The position numbers and the translations under genes are program-made. From Candidatus Pacearchaeota archaeon (GTDB lineage Archaea > Nanobdellota > Nanobdellia > Pacearchaeales > GW2011-AR1): DNA of 42,703 nt. The DNA is taken from NCBI GenBank assembly GCA_018304045.1, contig JAGVWZ010000014.1, positions 1 through 42,703 on the forward strand, in the 5' to 3' direction. The number at the start of each line of letters is the position of its first letter. Position 1 is the first letter of the stretch. Positions 22,824 to 32,451 of this stretch are shown in pieces. The notes under the pieces were generated by a model. It was given only the letters and a program-made list of their open reading frames with translations, was not told the origin of the DNA and searched no databases.

Positions 22824-25800
22824 CTAAAACCATTTACTCATATTTTCCTGCTTCTCAGTCTCCTTACCAAATATACTTTCTATATATTTTTTAACAAGTT
22901 CTAAATCTTGATTAATATATGCAGGAACATCAAAATGTTTCACTAAATCTAATGCAGGCTCTAAATATTTTACAATACTTCCATAGGAAATAGTAAAAAT
23001 AAGTTTAGGATTTCCACATTTAGTGCATTTGCCGTTTAAAGGAGGTCTTCTGAATATTTCATTGCACTTACCACATCTAAAATTCTGCTGTGAAAACTTT
23101 CTTAGATTACCTTTTAAATCTTTCATAAAATGCCTGTCTATGATAAGCCTGGCAACATCTCCCTGATCAACACTTCTTAATTTAGTGCACAAATCCATTT
23201 GCCATTCAACCTTATCTTTCATTGTTGGAAGAGTTTTATAAGAAGAACAAGTACAACCCATATTAAAATCACTAGTATCATGAGTAAATCCAGTATTACA
23301 GAATGGATCTTCTCCTTTATTGATTCTTTGTTTAACCATCTCAATTTCAATCTGATTTGAATGTAATTTTTGCTCTGCTTTTTCATACAATTCTAAAGGA
23401 TAACTATTGACCAATTCAAAATCAAGTATCTGGTCATCAACTTCTTTAGCATAAACCCTTCCATTTAAAACAAGTGGAGCATCTTGAGTACCTCCTCGAT
23501 GGCTTGGTAAAAAAGTTCTTGAAAAATTTATTAAGACATCTAATAATAACATCAATGCTGCTTCATCCCCATCACATCTAAAATTAATTATCCCCTCTCC
23601 CCACAACACATTTTTATCTAATCTCTCAGTATTTATAATATCAAAACAATAAGAATAATTATCATCAGTATACTCTTTTACATCAATTATTTCATCAATA
23701 AAATAATCTCCTTTACTTTCAAAGTTTATTTCATCCATTAATTTTCTTTTGCCAAACTCTTTATCAAAAATTTGAGTTCCAACAAAATTTTTATACTTCC
23801 TCAAAATAGCTATCTTATCGCCAATATTAATTTCCTTTGCTTTTTTTATTTGAAATTTATTATTTTTATCTAAATAAAAAAAATCATGGGTAGGTGTCAT
23901 GATTTGTTCCCTCCCACTTTTAGTTATTATTTTTGTCCAATACTCTGGATTTTTTGATTTAATAAAATATTTTATTTTCTTCTTTACTAATTTATGGGTA
24001 ACTATATCTATTCCATAAGCATAAAAGTTTTTTTCATCTTTATCTAATTCTACTCTAATAGTTCCATAAGAATCAATTTGTTTTGTTTTATTTCCTCTTT
24101 TAATTAACTTTTCAATATAACTACCAATTTTAACATGATTAACCACCCCATTTTTTTCATAAATCATCCCCGTATTTGGATGGACACAATCCCTCCTCAT
24201 AGCAGCATGCATATAGGCGCTTGCAAGAAGTCCTTGTACTTTTGAAAATCCAATTATCCTACAAATAACTCCTGCACAATTATGGGGCGCCATACATACC
24301 CCCAACTGCCCAACCAAATCTTCCTTTTTTTTAATATTATAGAATTTTGGAAGCCCATAGAACTTTTCTAATAATTCATCTAAAAAATTTGAAACATTTA
24401 TAAAAACATCATCTGCTTTTTCATCACCACAAAATCCATTGCAAGGAATTATTATATCATGAGGTTTTAATTCCAATATTTGTTCTTCATTTTCCAAAAC
24501 ATTTCCAAAAATATCTTTTTCATAGCCTAGACTTCTTAATTTTTCAACACTAACTTCAATCTCCAGGGGTTTAAAATGACTTACAGGAAGTTCAGTCATA
24601 TCATATCTTACAGTACCATCTTTATTAACACAAAGATTATATTTTGCTCTTAAAACACCCTTAACTAAATTTTCAATATCATGATTTGTAGAACTAGTTC
24701 CCCTAACCCCCTTTATTTGAACAGGCATTTCATTTTTACTATAACCTAATTTTTGTTTAGCAACTTCTAAATAATTCCCAACTTCAATCCTTTGTTTTTT
24801 GTATCCTTCAGAAGAATTATGAATTTCACATTTTTTTCCTTCAATTTCCTTATTGCAAACTCTGCAAAAATACTTTCTTTTGGTTTTACTCCCACAAGAA
24901 CAAATACCATAAATACTTTCTTTATTACATTTTTCACAATAAAAAAATGGAAAACTTGAATCTACATAACCTTTTATAACTGCCTCATTAACACTTCTTA
25001 ATCTTCCACCTTCTTCTCCAACAGGAAATAAAACATTTGGACTTCCAATTAATTTTCTCAATTTTGCTTTTTCAGGCCTACCCATTCTACTTCCAATAAA
25101 TTCTCCTGCCTTATCCCTAATCTTAAATTTACTTAGTTTATTTATAATTCCAAGAACAAAATTTCCCTCTGACTTTGCTCTTAATTCTTTATCATCAATA
25201 GTCTGAAATACTAGATCTAATTTCTTAAAATCAAAATTTAAATTCAATTCTCCTTCATGTTTAGAATCAAAACCAAGATTAATTAACAGGGCCTTGGTAT
25301 CAATTTCATTTAAAATAACGTTTTCAACACCTATCTCATGTTCAATTCCGAGCAATTCCAATGTTCTTTTTCCAATCTTAAATCTTTCTTTTTCATGAGA
25401 ATTATATGGAAATAATAACTTACCCACATTAACCCTTGAATGATTCAACCAATCAATAAACCCTAAAAAGTGTTCATAATTAATTTGGGTCCAGTAATAA
25501 ATATATTTTGGACTAAGTGCAACTCCAAAAATTCTTGAAAGTTCTTTTGCATCTTCAAAACTAACTTCATATGAATTTTTTACTTTTCCACCTAATTTTT
25601 CTAATTCAAGATTCCACCATTCTTCAACATAAGCACTTTTTATTAAAGTAGCATTTCTGTTCATAACATCTCCCAGGGGAAATAATATATCCCCAATATA
25701 GATTATTTCTTCAACATCCTTATACAATTCTTTAGCTTCTTCATAGGTTTTTAATTTTTTAACACTTCCATTTTTTAATTTAACAATAGGTCCTTCAATA

Positions 25801-26933
25801 ACATCACAAGGGGTTACAACACAACCTTTTGTTGGTTTTTCTATTTTCAATTGTGTTCCTGTTGCAATAAAATCATTTGTAATTCCCATTGTAGCAGGAT
25901 GAACACTTACTGCAGAAAATCCAGCAACCCTGCTTCTTCCATATCTAAATCTAAATCCTTTTCCAGGATGTCCAAATACAGGCCGTCCTGCAACTAAGTC
26001 TTTAATATAAGTCGGGCTTGTATCTGCTTTTCCAGCTGTTCTTTTTTCATGCATATGAACATATTCATCCAACCATTCCCAATCCTTAATTTGAAATCCA
26101 TTCTTCTGAACTTTTTTTAAAAGTCTGAGCCCTTTTGCTGCTTTTTGAGCCATTCCTTCACCAAGTATTAAACAAAGGCCCCCACGAATAAAATTAGTAT
26201 CTATTCTTGGCAAATCTTTAAAATTACTCACTTCTCTTTTTTCAGTAGGATCGCCATCAACTTGTATTGGCATATTTTTGGCAATAAAATATGCTTCTTC
26301 TTCTGTTGGAAGATATTGTAAATTTGTGACTCTTTCATGATAATCATTAAGCTCCATTACAATTCTTTTGCATTCTTGCTCAGTTGGATCAAATTTTTCA
26401 TAGCCAAAAACCTGCCGTATATAATCAATAACCATTAATACCATACAACTAGCAGTTGTTCCAGCACTTCTTATAGGTCCTGAAAAATAAGCTTTTAAAT
26501 ATTTTTTACCATCTTGTCTAAATCCTTCTTTTATTTCAGTAAATCCTTCAATAGGAGAACTCACAACTCCAAGAGTAAGATAAGAAAATGCAACCCTTAT
26601 TCCAGCATCCATTGCCTGCATTTTATTTTCAAACTTGCAATATTTTTCTGATGCAATCTCCTCTGCAATTTTAAAACTAACAGAACATTCCAATGCACCG
26701 TATTGTTTTTCCAATTCTAATAATCTTTCAATAACATCTTCCCTATCAAGTTGAGGGTAAACAGTAGAAATAAGTCTAACGACTTTTGCAGCCATTGTCA
26801 TTGCCAATGGAACCTCTACTTTATCAACAGGATCTAATCCTCTAGCCCTTGCTTTTCCAGCCACATCATAATTTCTTTTAATCTCATTACTTAATTCTTC
26901 AAAATACTTTTCAGTTTGAGGTTTAAATCCCAT
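22824..26933 (-). CDS. polC: Family-D DNA polymerase large (catalytic) subunit DP2, with mini-intein
   Basis: The frame encodes 1369 residues, or 1165 without the intein (residues 916-1119). The start MGFKPQTEKYFEELSNEIKRNYDVAGKARARG is typical of DP2. Zinc-finger Cys sets appear at YCEKCNKESIYGICSCG, YFCRVCNKEIEGKKC and near the C-terminus (RCGKCNEIFRRPPLNGKCTKCG). The catalytic DGDE (1121-1124) directly follows the intein. The protein ends QENMSKWF, a C-terminal PIP-box for PCNA. An AGGGGGTG Shine-Dalgarno precedes the start, inside the upstream gene, which overlaps by 43 bp. Confidence 0.95.
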   Translation of the reverse strand: MGFKPQTEKYFEELSNEIKRNYDVAGKARARGLDPVDKVEVPLAMTMAAKVVRLISTVYPQLDREDVIERLLELEKQYGALECSVSFKIAEEIASEKYCKFENKMQAMDAGIRVAFSYLTLGVVSSPIEGFTEIKEGFRQDGKKYLKAYFSGPIRSAGTTASCMVLMVIDYIRQVFGYEKFDPTEQECKRIVMELNDYHERVTNLQYLPTEEEAYFIAKNMPIQVDGDPTEKREVSNFKDLPRIDTNFIRGGLCLILGEGMAQKAAKGLRLLKKVQKNGFQIKDWEWLDEYVHMHEKRTAGKADTSPTYIKDLVAGRPVFGHPGKGFRFRYGRSRVAGFSAVSVHPATMGITNDFIATGTQLKIEKPTKGCVVTPCDVIEGPIVKLKNGSVKKLKTYEEAKELYKDVEEIIYIGDILFPLGDVMNRNATLIKSAYVEEWWNLELEKLGGKVKNSYEVSFEDAKELSRIFGVALSPKYIYYWTQINYEHFLGFIDWLNHSRVNVGKLLFPYNSHEKERFKIGKRTLELLGIEHEIGVENVILNEIDTKALLINLGFDSKHEGELNLNFDFKKLDLVFQTIDDKELRAKSEGNFVLGIINKLSKFKIRDKAGEFIGSRMGRPEKAKLRKLIGSPNVLFPVGEEGGRLRSVNEAVIKGYVDSSFPFFYCEKCNKESIYGICSCGSKTKRKYFCRVCNKEIEGKKCEIHNSSEGYKKQRIEVGNYLEVAKQKLGYSKNEMPVQIKGVRGTSSTNHDIENLVKGVLRAKYNLCVNKDGTVRYDMTELPVSHFKPLEIEVSVEKLRSLGYEKDIFGNVLENEEQILELKPHDIIIPCNGFCGDEKADDVFINVSNFLDELLEKFYGLPKFYNIKKKEDLVGQLGVCMAPHNCAGVICRIIGFSKVQGLLASAYMHAAMRRDCVHPNTGMIYEKNGVVNHVKIGSYIEKLIKRGNKTKQIDSYGTIRVELDKDEKNFYAYGIDIVTHKLVKKKIKYFIKSKNPEYWTKIITKSGREQIMTPTHDFFYLDKNNKFQIKKAKEINIGDKIAILRKYKNFVGTQIFDKEFGKRKLMDEINFESKGDYFIDEIIDVKEYTDDNYSYCFDIINTERLDKNVLWGEGIINFRCDGDEAALMLLLDVLINFSRTFLPSHRGGTQDAPLVLNGRVYAKEVDDQILDFELVNSYPLELYEKAEQKLHSNQIEIEMVKQRINKGEDPFCNTGFTHDTSDFNMGCTCSSYKTLPTMKDKVEWQMDLCTKLRSVDQGDVARLIIDRHFMKDLKGNLRKFSQQNFRCGKCNEIFRRPPLNGKCTKCGNPKLIFTISYGSIVKYLEPALDLVKHFDVPAYINQDLELVKKYIESIFGKETEKQENMSKWF
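23577..24188 (-). other. Mini-intein in PolC, 204 residues, non-canonical C-terminus
   Basis: The intein begins with Cys (RRD/CVHPNTGMIYEKNG, block A), has the block B motif GREQIMTPTHDFF (TxxH), and a block F-like CFDIINTERLDKNVLWGEG. There is no LAGLIDADG or other homing endonuclease. The insertion point, just before CDGDE, is the known PolC intein site. The expected terminal His-Asn is missing: the junction reads GIINFR/CDGDE. If splicing occurs it cannot use ordinary terminal Asn cyclisation at that position. Confidence 0.88.
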
Positions 26934-27514
26934 TTTTCACACCCCCTATTTATTTTTTCTAAAATATCGTCCCAACTATAAACTCTTTCAACATTTCCAT
27001 TACTTCCCTGATTCCAAGGTTTATCTAATAATAATGTTCTTATTCTATTGGCAGCACATTCCTCAGCATATTCCAAACAATCTTCTACAAAAACATCAAC
27101 TCCGCCCCTTTTGCATATTTGTCCTTTTGATATTCCCTGCCTATGGAGTCCAGAAGAATAATTAACCTCAATAGGAACTTTTGGAAAAGCGTGTTCAATA
27201 AAAGATTGGGTTCTTTCCCTCCAGCGCATAGGTCTAGAAGTAACAAGAACTAAGCCTCCATATCTCTTAGATAATTCTTCAACTCCGGCTTGAGCACCAG
27301 TAACCAAAGGCATATTAATAAAATCCTCAGAATAAAAAAACTCATCCACAAGAACAATTGCTTCTTCCATATCCCTTCCTATCCCTACCTCCCAAATATG
27401 ATATCTTGTTAAGTCTGCTAATTCAAATTTTTTTCTATATTTTTGATTATAAAATATTAAAAAACTAGGAAAAAAATCTACAATTACATCATCTAAATCA
27501 ATACCTATATTCAT
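26891..27514 (-). CDS. HAD-superfamily 5'-nucleotidase-like protein (NT5C type)
   Basis: A 207-residue HAD protein. Motif I is GIDLDDVIVDF (D6, D8), motif II LVTSRPMRWRERT, and the distal acidic motif DVFVEDCLEYAEECA. The helical cap and size fit the deoxyribonucleotidase/NT5C-like group found in many prokaryotes. It has a strong Shine-Dalgarno AGGAGGT (complement at 27528-27534), 13 bases before the ATG. It lies between the two polymerase D genes and overlaps polC by 43 bp, so it is cotranscribed with them; a role in nucleotide pool control is inference. Confidence 0.8.
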   Translation of the reverse strand: MNIGIDLDDVIVDFFPSFLIFYNQKYRKKFELADLTRYHIWEVGIGRDMEEAIVLVDEFFYSEDFINMPLVTGAQAGVEELSKRYGGLVLVTSRPMRWRERTQSFIEHAFPKVPIEVNYSSGLHRQGISKGQICKRGGVDVFVEDCLEYAEECAANRIRTLLLDKPWNQGSNGNVERVYSWDDILEKINRGCEKWDLNLKLKSILKN

Positions 27515-27566
27515 TTTCTGAAGGCATACCTCCTATGCTGAAGAATTGAAAAATGAAATTCATTTT

Positions 27567-29213
27567 TCATTTTTTTACCTCACAAACAATTTCTTTTTTA
27601 TTTAAATCAAAATTTTCTCCATTCTTTACCTCAATACATTCTTTTTCAATAGGCTCGTCTGTAAAATCAAGTATTTTTAATGCACCTGTTTTCAAATTTA
27701 ACATAGGAACTTTGCATGGATCAGGAAGATTTCCAACTTTTTCTTCAAAAGGAGTAATAGATTGCCAACAACTTCCTGCAATTAATAATATGCCATTATA
27801 CTTATCAATATCAGTTCTATGTAAATCTCCTGTTGCAACAATATCAGGAACTTCCTTAATAAGCATAGGATCTTCATCTGCATTTGGAATATATACCATT
27901 GAACCATGTATTGGTGCAAGATGTCTTCTAAGCAACAGATGTTTAACTGCTTTAGTAGGATTTCTATGTGCATTGATTAATCTCAATTCTTCAATTTCAT
28001 TGATTATTGGATGCATACTTGCACCATGATACATTAACACCCTAATTCCTTGTTTTTCAACCTTCCCTTCAATTTCAATAATACTAGGATTACTAACCAA
28101 ATATAAATTAGAAATTTTATGTAAAGGCTCTCCAAAATCAATCCCAATTGGAGGCTGCGGTTCAGCAACCCTAACACCATCATGCTGTCCAGGACACATT
28201 ATAATATTAATGTGTTTTGGAATCTTATTTAAATATTCAGCTAATTTTTCATATTGTAATTTCATATCTTTTATAATAAGAAATTTTTCCTGCCCTGGAT
28301 AAATTCCAACCCCATCAATATTATCTCCAACAATAAAAATATATTTTATTTTTTTAATTAATTCCTTCTGTTCATCATAACAATCTTTACAATTCAGCCA
28401 ATCAATAAATTTCTCAAAATTATTTTGTAAAAACATACTGCTTCCAACATGGATGTCTGAAATAAACAAAGCATAAGTCTCTTCCTCACTTCTACATCTC
28501 GCCCTAATATGGGCATCAGGATAAAATAAATCATTAACAAATAAAAAATCTTTATTTCCACTACATTTAAAACCAACTACATCATCTAATAATATTTCTT
28601 TAGCTTTTTGAAAAACTTCTTCTCTATTCTGATTTATTAATAATTTAACTCTATCTGTTAAATCTTCTACTTCTAAAATTATATTTTTATTTTTAGTAAC
28701 TGTTTTTGAACTAACAATACCAATTATAGAAACAACCCTATTTCCCCCTTTGATTTTGTCAATTGAAGTTAAATTTTCCAGTTCCTGCCTTTGTTGTAAT
28801 AACCCTTTAATAAAATTATATCTACTTCTAAAATGTCTGACAAAATCTTTTACAGTTAATTTTTGAGAGGTAAGTATTGGTGAAGAAATTATCTTGATTG
28901 GCGCTCTTTTTATATCTTTTTTGTCTTCAATAACAATCTCTTTTTTTACTTCAACTGAAATAGAAACATTGACAAAAAATTTCTCAACCAACTTCTTCTT
29001 GTCATTATCTAAGTCAAATAGAACTGGTTTTAATTTATCAAAATTTTCACTGACAAGATGTTTAGTTATAACCTTTTTTTTAGCAACCAGTGCAATTTTA
29101 TCTATAATCTCCTTAGCAATTGTTTCATTTTCCAATTCATTGAAGAAATCTAGCATTTCTCTGTCTAATAAAAAACCTTTTTCAATAAATAGTTTTAATA
29201 TATTTTCTCCCAT
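27567..29213 (-). CDS. polB: Family-D DNA polymerase small (exonuclease) subunit DP1
   Basis: The frame opens with TTG at 29228; ATG 29213 (MGENILKLFIEKGF, 548 residues) is preferred. It has an N-terminal helical domain, an OB-fold (about 155-215) and a calcineurin-like phosphoesterase domain with FISDIHVGS, VGDNIDGVG, CPGQHDGVR, MYHGAS and TGDLHRTD, the metal ligands of the 3'-5' exonuclease. It partners with PolC. It is followed by the nucleotidase and polC, all on the same strand downstream of orc1/cdc6. Confidence 0.94.
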   Translation of the reverse strand: MGENILKLFIEKGFLLDREMLDFFNELENETIAKEIIDKIALVAKKKVITKHLVSENFDKLKPVLFDLDNDKKKLVEKFFVNVSISVEVKKEIVIEDKKDIKRAPIKIISSPILTSQKLTVKDFVRHFRSRYNFIKGLLQQRQELENLTSIDKIKGGNRVVSIIGIVSSKTVTKNKNIILEVEDLTDRVKLLINQNREEVFQKAKEILLDDVVGFKCSGNKDFLFVNDLFYPDAHIRARCRSEEETYALFISDIHVGSSMFLQNNFEKFIDWLNCKDCYDEQKELIKKIKYIFIVGDNIDGVGIYPGQEKFLIIKDMKLQYEKLAEYLNKIPKHINIIMCPGQHDGVRVAEPQPPIGIDFGEPLHKISNLYLVSNPSIIEIEGKVEKQGIRVLMYHGASMHPIINEIEELRLINAHRNPTKAVKHLLLRRHLAPIHGSMVYIPNADEDPMLIKEVPDIVATGDLHRTDIDKYNGILLIAGSCWQSITPFEEKVGNLPDPCKVPMLNLKTGALKILDFTDEPIEKECIEVKNGENFDLNKKEIVCEVKK

Positions 29214-29299
29214 CTTATTTTTTACCAATCTTATGTTTGTGTTATTTCAAAATATTGCACCAAGGGTTTAATAATTAATCTATACTAAAAAATATTAGT

Positions 29300-30499
29300 C
29301 TAAATAGCTAAAGAATCTATTAAAATATCCTTTGATTTTTTTAATACATTCTCAGGAATATCCAATCTTATCTCTCTTGTTCTTCCTTGTCTTCCCTTAC
29401 TAACTACCCTTGCATTTATTAGTCCAAGCATATCGAATTCAGCTATAATATCTCCCACTCTCCTCTGAGTTAAAATTTCAAAATTAGTCTTCTTACATAA
29501 TTCATTATAAAAATTATAAACATCTCCTGTAAAAATTCCATCTTTTTCATTTTTTGTTAGTTCAATAATAGAATAAAGAACTAATTGGAATTGTCTAGGT
29601 GCTGTTTCAATAATATCTAAAATCTTATCTCTTTCAATTTTTTCATTGGCTTCATCAATATGTTTTATCTCTATCTTTGGACTTGAAACCCTTTCTGCTA
29701 TTTCTCCTGCAACCCTTAATAAATCTAAGGCTCTTCTTGCATCACCTGTTTCCCTTGCAGCATAGGCAGCACATTTTGCAATAACTCCTTCTGAAACAAC
29801 TCCATCTTTAAAAGATTCTTCTGCTCTTTTCTTTAAAATATCTTGCAATTGTGTTGCATTATATGGCGAAAAAATCATTTCTTCTTCAGACAATGAACTC
29901 TTTACTCTAGGATCAATCATCTCTAAAAACTTAGCATCATTACTAATACCAATTATACTTATCTGAGTCTTATTTAATTCAGAATTTAACCTCATTAGAT
30001 TATATAAAAAACCATCTGAGATCTTCTTAATAGCCTGATCTATTTCATCAAGGATTATAATTAATAATTTTTCATCATTTTCCTCAAGTAATTCAACAAA
30101 TTTTTTATAAACCTGGTCTGTTGGAAGACCTGTTGAAGGAATCTCTCCCCCAATCTTCTTGATTAATTCTGCAAAAATCCTATATTCAGTATCAGCTACT
30201 TTTTTTAATTTGCAATTAATATATTCTATTCTCAAAATTTTGCTGTCCTTAGTTCTTTTTGTCAATTCATCAGCCACATGTTGAACTGATAGGGTTTTTC
30301 CAGTTCCTGTTTTACCATAAATAAACAAATTACTTGTTTTTTGCCCAAGTAAAGAAGGTGCTAAAACAGAGGCAATATGATCAATTTCTTTATCTCTATG
30401 AGGAATATTCTCAGGATTATAATTTGATTGCATCATTTGTTTATTCTTGAACAAACTTCTACTACCAACAGAATCAAATATTTTATCTAAATTTACCAT
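29300..30499 (-). CDS. cdc6: Orc1/Cdc6 replication initiator
   Basis: A 399-residue AAA+ protein: Walker A GKTGTGKT (62-69), Walker B LLIIILDEID (145-154), sensor 2 ARETGDARRALDLLR, and a C-terminal winged helix (IFTGDVYNFYNELCKK, LTQRRVGDIIAEFDMLGL, KGRQGRTREIRLD). These proteins bind ORB elements and recruit MCM. Its upstream region (30600-30950) has ORB-like sites with G-runs and an AT tract, so the gene sits at its own origin. Confidence 0.95.
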   Translation of the reverse strand: MVNLDKIFDSVGSRSLFKNKQMMQSNYNPENIPHRDKEIDHIASVLAPSLLGQKTSNLFIYGKTGTGKTLSVQHVADELTKRTKDSKILRIEYINCKLKKVADTEYRIFAELIKKIGGEIPSTGLPTDQVYKKFVELLEENDEKLLIIILDEIDQAIKKISDGFLYNLMRLNSELNKTQISIIGISNDAKFLEMIDPRVKSSLSEEEMIFSPYNATQLQDILKKRAEESFKDGVVSEGVIAKCAAYAARETGDARRALDLLRVAGEIAERVSSPKIEIKHIDEANEKIERDKILDIIETAPRQFQLVLYSIIELTKNEKDGIFTGDVYNFYNELCKKTNFEILTQRRVGDIIAEFDMLGLINARVVSKGRQGRTREIRLDIPENVLKKSKDILIDSLAI

Positions 30500-30720
30500 C
30501 TCTTTTTAACTTCCTTTTAATTATTTCTTTTCACCATCTTTTTTATATCTCTATTAATATAAACAAAATATGAGTTTATAAATTTGATTACCTACTTAAA
30601 AATAGCTACCTTTATTTCCACTGAAAGACTCCATCAAAACTCCTTTTTACACCCCAATTATAGCATAATTAACTTATTTTTACTAAAAAAACAAGTTAAA
30701 AACTAATAAAAAAATATCCA

Positions 30721-30750
30721 CCCCCCACCCCCCTATTTCCATTGGAAACT
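30721..30750 (-). promoter_or_regulatory. ORB-like element 1 with G-run
   Basis: Read on the minus strand: GTTTCCAATGGAAATAGGGGGG followed by TGGGGGG. The dyad TTTCCA-A/T-TGGAAA plus adjacent G-string matches the archaeal origin recognition box bound by Orc1/Cdc6. Confidence 0.8.
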
Positions 30751-30779
30751 ATATTATTACTACATAAACTATAAAACCA

Positions 30780-30865
<86 letters not shown>

Positions 30866-30914
30866 AAGTTATTATCAATATTACCTTAAAAATTCAATAT
30901 CCTATAATTATATA

Positions 30915-30942
30915 CTCCATACGAAACCATAGGGTAGGGGGG
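30915..30942 (+). promoter_or_regulatory. ORB-like element 2 with G-run
   Basis: CTCCATACGAAACCATAG then GGTAGGGGGG. Half of the dyad (TCCA, GAAAC) is kept, and the G-run is strong. It is in opposite orientation to element 1, with the TTA tract between. Confidence 0.6.
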
Positions 30943-31078
30943 TTTAACAATAATACTAATAATTGATTTATATATCAAGAAGTTCGTATAAGCTAATCTA
31001 TCAAATAATAAGATTTGTTCTAAAAATTAGGCTAATTTATCATTAAAAAATGGTTCTAAACCAATTAACCTTTCAATG

Positions 31079-31317
31079 TTAAGAATGTTCATTGGGAAAG
31101 CTATCTTTAATCCATTGAATAATTTCTTCTAATCTACCAATTTGTTCAGAAGAATCTGTTCTTTGGATAGTTAAAGTATTAAAATCTTCTAAAAACCAAA
31201 GTTCTTGACTATAGGCTTAATTCTTAATTCCCCTTACTCTTTAAAAACAATATATAGATCACTAACCCCTTTAATATATAATCCAGGAGCAATTTCCTTT
31301 TGTAAACGATTTCTCAT
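31079..31317 (-). pseudogene. Decayed small gene in the origin region
   Basis: On the minus strand, ATG 31317 opens MRNRLQKEIAPGLYIKGVSD, which stops after 27 codons. In another frame the sequence goes on as SQELWFLEDFNTLTIQRTDSS and ends SFPNEHS at stop 31079-31081. Both parts are protein-like, suggesting one gene broken by stop and frameshift. The family is unknown. The rest of the 30951-31495 stretch is AT-rich with no clear feature. Confidence 0.4.
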
Positions 31318-31495
31318 TTCATTTTTTAATATAACCCATTTTTATATCTTTCTTCTGAACATTTTCTCTTAATTATCAATTATAAATCTAAATATCATTT
31401 AATCCCTTTTAAATAACAAAAACTTTCTCAACGACAATTTTATCATAATCAATTATCACAGAAAACTTTATAAAGAAATTCTTTATTCATATCCT

Positions 31496-31756
31496 ATGGC
31501 TATTGAAAAAAAACCACATAAAGAGATTTTAAATAAAGCAGTTGTGACAAAAGAGGGAAGAAGATTAGGACTAATCAAAGATATAACTTTTGAAACAAGA
31601 ACAGGAGAATTAATCCATCTTGTTATAAGAGATTCAACACCCTATGCAAATCAACTTAATTTAGAAAAAACTCAAGAAAGAGAATTACTCATTCCTTACA
31701 ATTCTATAATTGCAATTGGAGATTTTGTTGTAGTATCAGAAGAAGATTTGATTTAA
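31496..31756 (+). CDS. PRC-barrel domain protein
   Basis: An 86-residue protein with the PRC-barrel pattern: NKAVVTKEGRRLGLIKDITFETRTGELIHLVI and LLIPYNSIIAIGDFVVVSEEDL. Small archaeal PRC-barrel proteins are widespread and have been linked to RNA metabolism and cell division (CdpB family). TTTATAAA at 31467-31474 is 22-29 bp upstream of the ATG. It is first of three plus-strand genes. Confidence 0.85.
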   Translation: MAIEKKPHKEILNKAVVTKEGRRLGLIKDITFETRTGELIHLVIRDSTPYANQLNLEKTQERELLIPYNSIIAIGDFVVVSEEDLI

Positions 31757-31829
31757 TTACAATTTTCTGAAGAATACTTATTTTTATTTTTTTAATTAAA
31801 TTTAAATACACTAATTTATTTATCCTACT

Positions 31830-32393
31830 ATGGCTAATGAAGGGGAAACAAAAGAGGTTAATCAAAATATAACTGAAATAAGAGTTTGGTCCTTAAAAAA
31901 TTTTTTAACATCTGTATTTGCATTTTTAATAATAATAGTAATCTTTCTAATGATAACAATTGTTCTTAATCTCAATTTATTATTTTTAACAATGGTGGCA
32001 TGTTTCTTTATTGTGGTATACTCTATAATGTTATTTTTTTTATTAGAACCTAGAGTTGTTAGAGAAGTAAATACAACTGCTCGAACAACAGTTGAAAAAC
32101 CAGTTATTAAAGAGGTTTTTGTTGATAAACCAGTTCAAGTTGTTCATGAAGTAGAAAAAAAGATTTACATAATGAATGAAAATAAAGATAAATTAAAAGA
32201 AAAAAAGAAACTAATTATACCTAAATATAATTTTATTGGATCTTCGCAAGCACTTACCTATCATAAAAGATCCTGCAGAATGAGTAAATTAATTAAAAAG
32301 AAGTATAAAATTCTAGATAATGACGAAGCATATTTTATAAAAAGAAATTTTAAGCCCTGTGAGATTTGTATTCTTAAGACAAAAAAAGTATAA
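31830..32393 (+). CDS. Two-helix membrane protein with Ada-like metal-binding tail
   Basis: A 187-residue protein: two helices (about 26-48 and 50-72), a charged segment with repeated V-x-x-P/V-V-K/H-E (80-115), a basic linker (130-140) and a C-terminal module FIGSSQALTYHKRSCRMSKL followed by YFIKRNFKPCEICI. The order G-S-x(4-6)-Y-H-x(3)-C plus P-C-x-x-C resembles the Ada-type zinc-binding fold found on many membrane and nuclease proteins. Its function is unknown. Confidence 0.7.
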   Translation: MANEGETKEVNQNITEIRVWSLKNFLTSVFAFLIIIVIFLMITIVLNLNLLFLTMVACFFIVVYSIMLFFLLEPRVVREVNTTARTTVEKPVIKEVFVDKPVQVVHEVEKKIYIMNENKDKLKEKKKLIIPKYNFIGSSQALTYHKRSCRMSKLIKKKYKILDNDEAYFIKRNFKPCEICILKTKKV

Positions 32394-32451
32394 TTCCAAA
32401 CAATAATACATAAACAATAATGTTTAAAAACACTAATTTCTATCTATCAAA

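Noticed and set aside
23577-24188. Homing endonuclease in the intein
   Set aside because: The segment between blocks B and F is too short and has no LAGLIDADG, HNH or similar motif.
27553-28029. 158-codon plus-strand frame
   Set aside because: Antisense to polB with its Cys/Ser/Phe-rich composition expected of a shadow frame.
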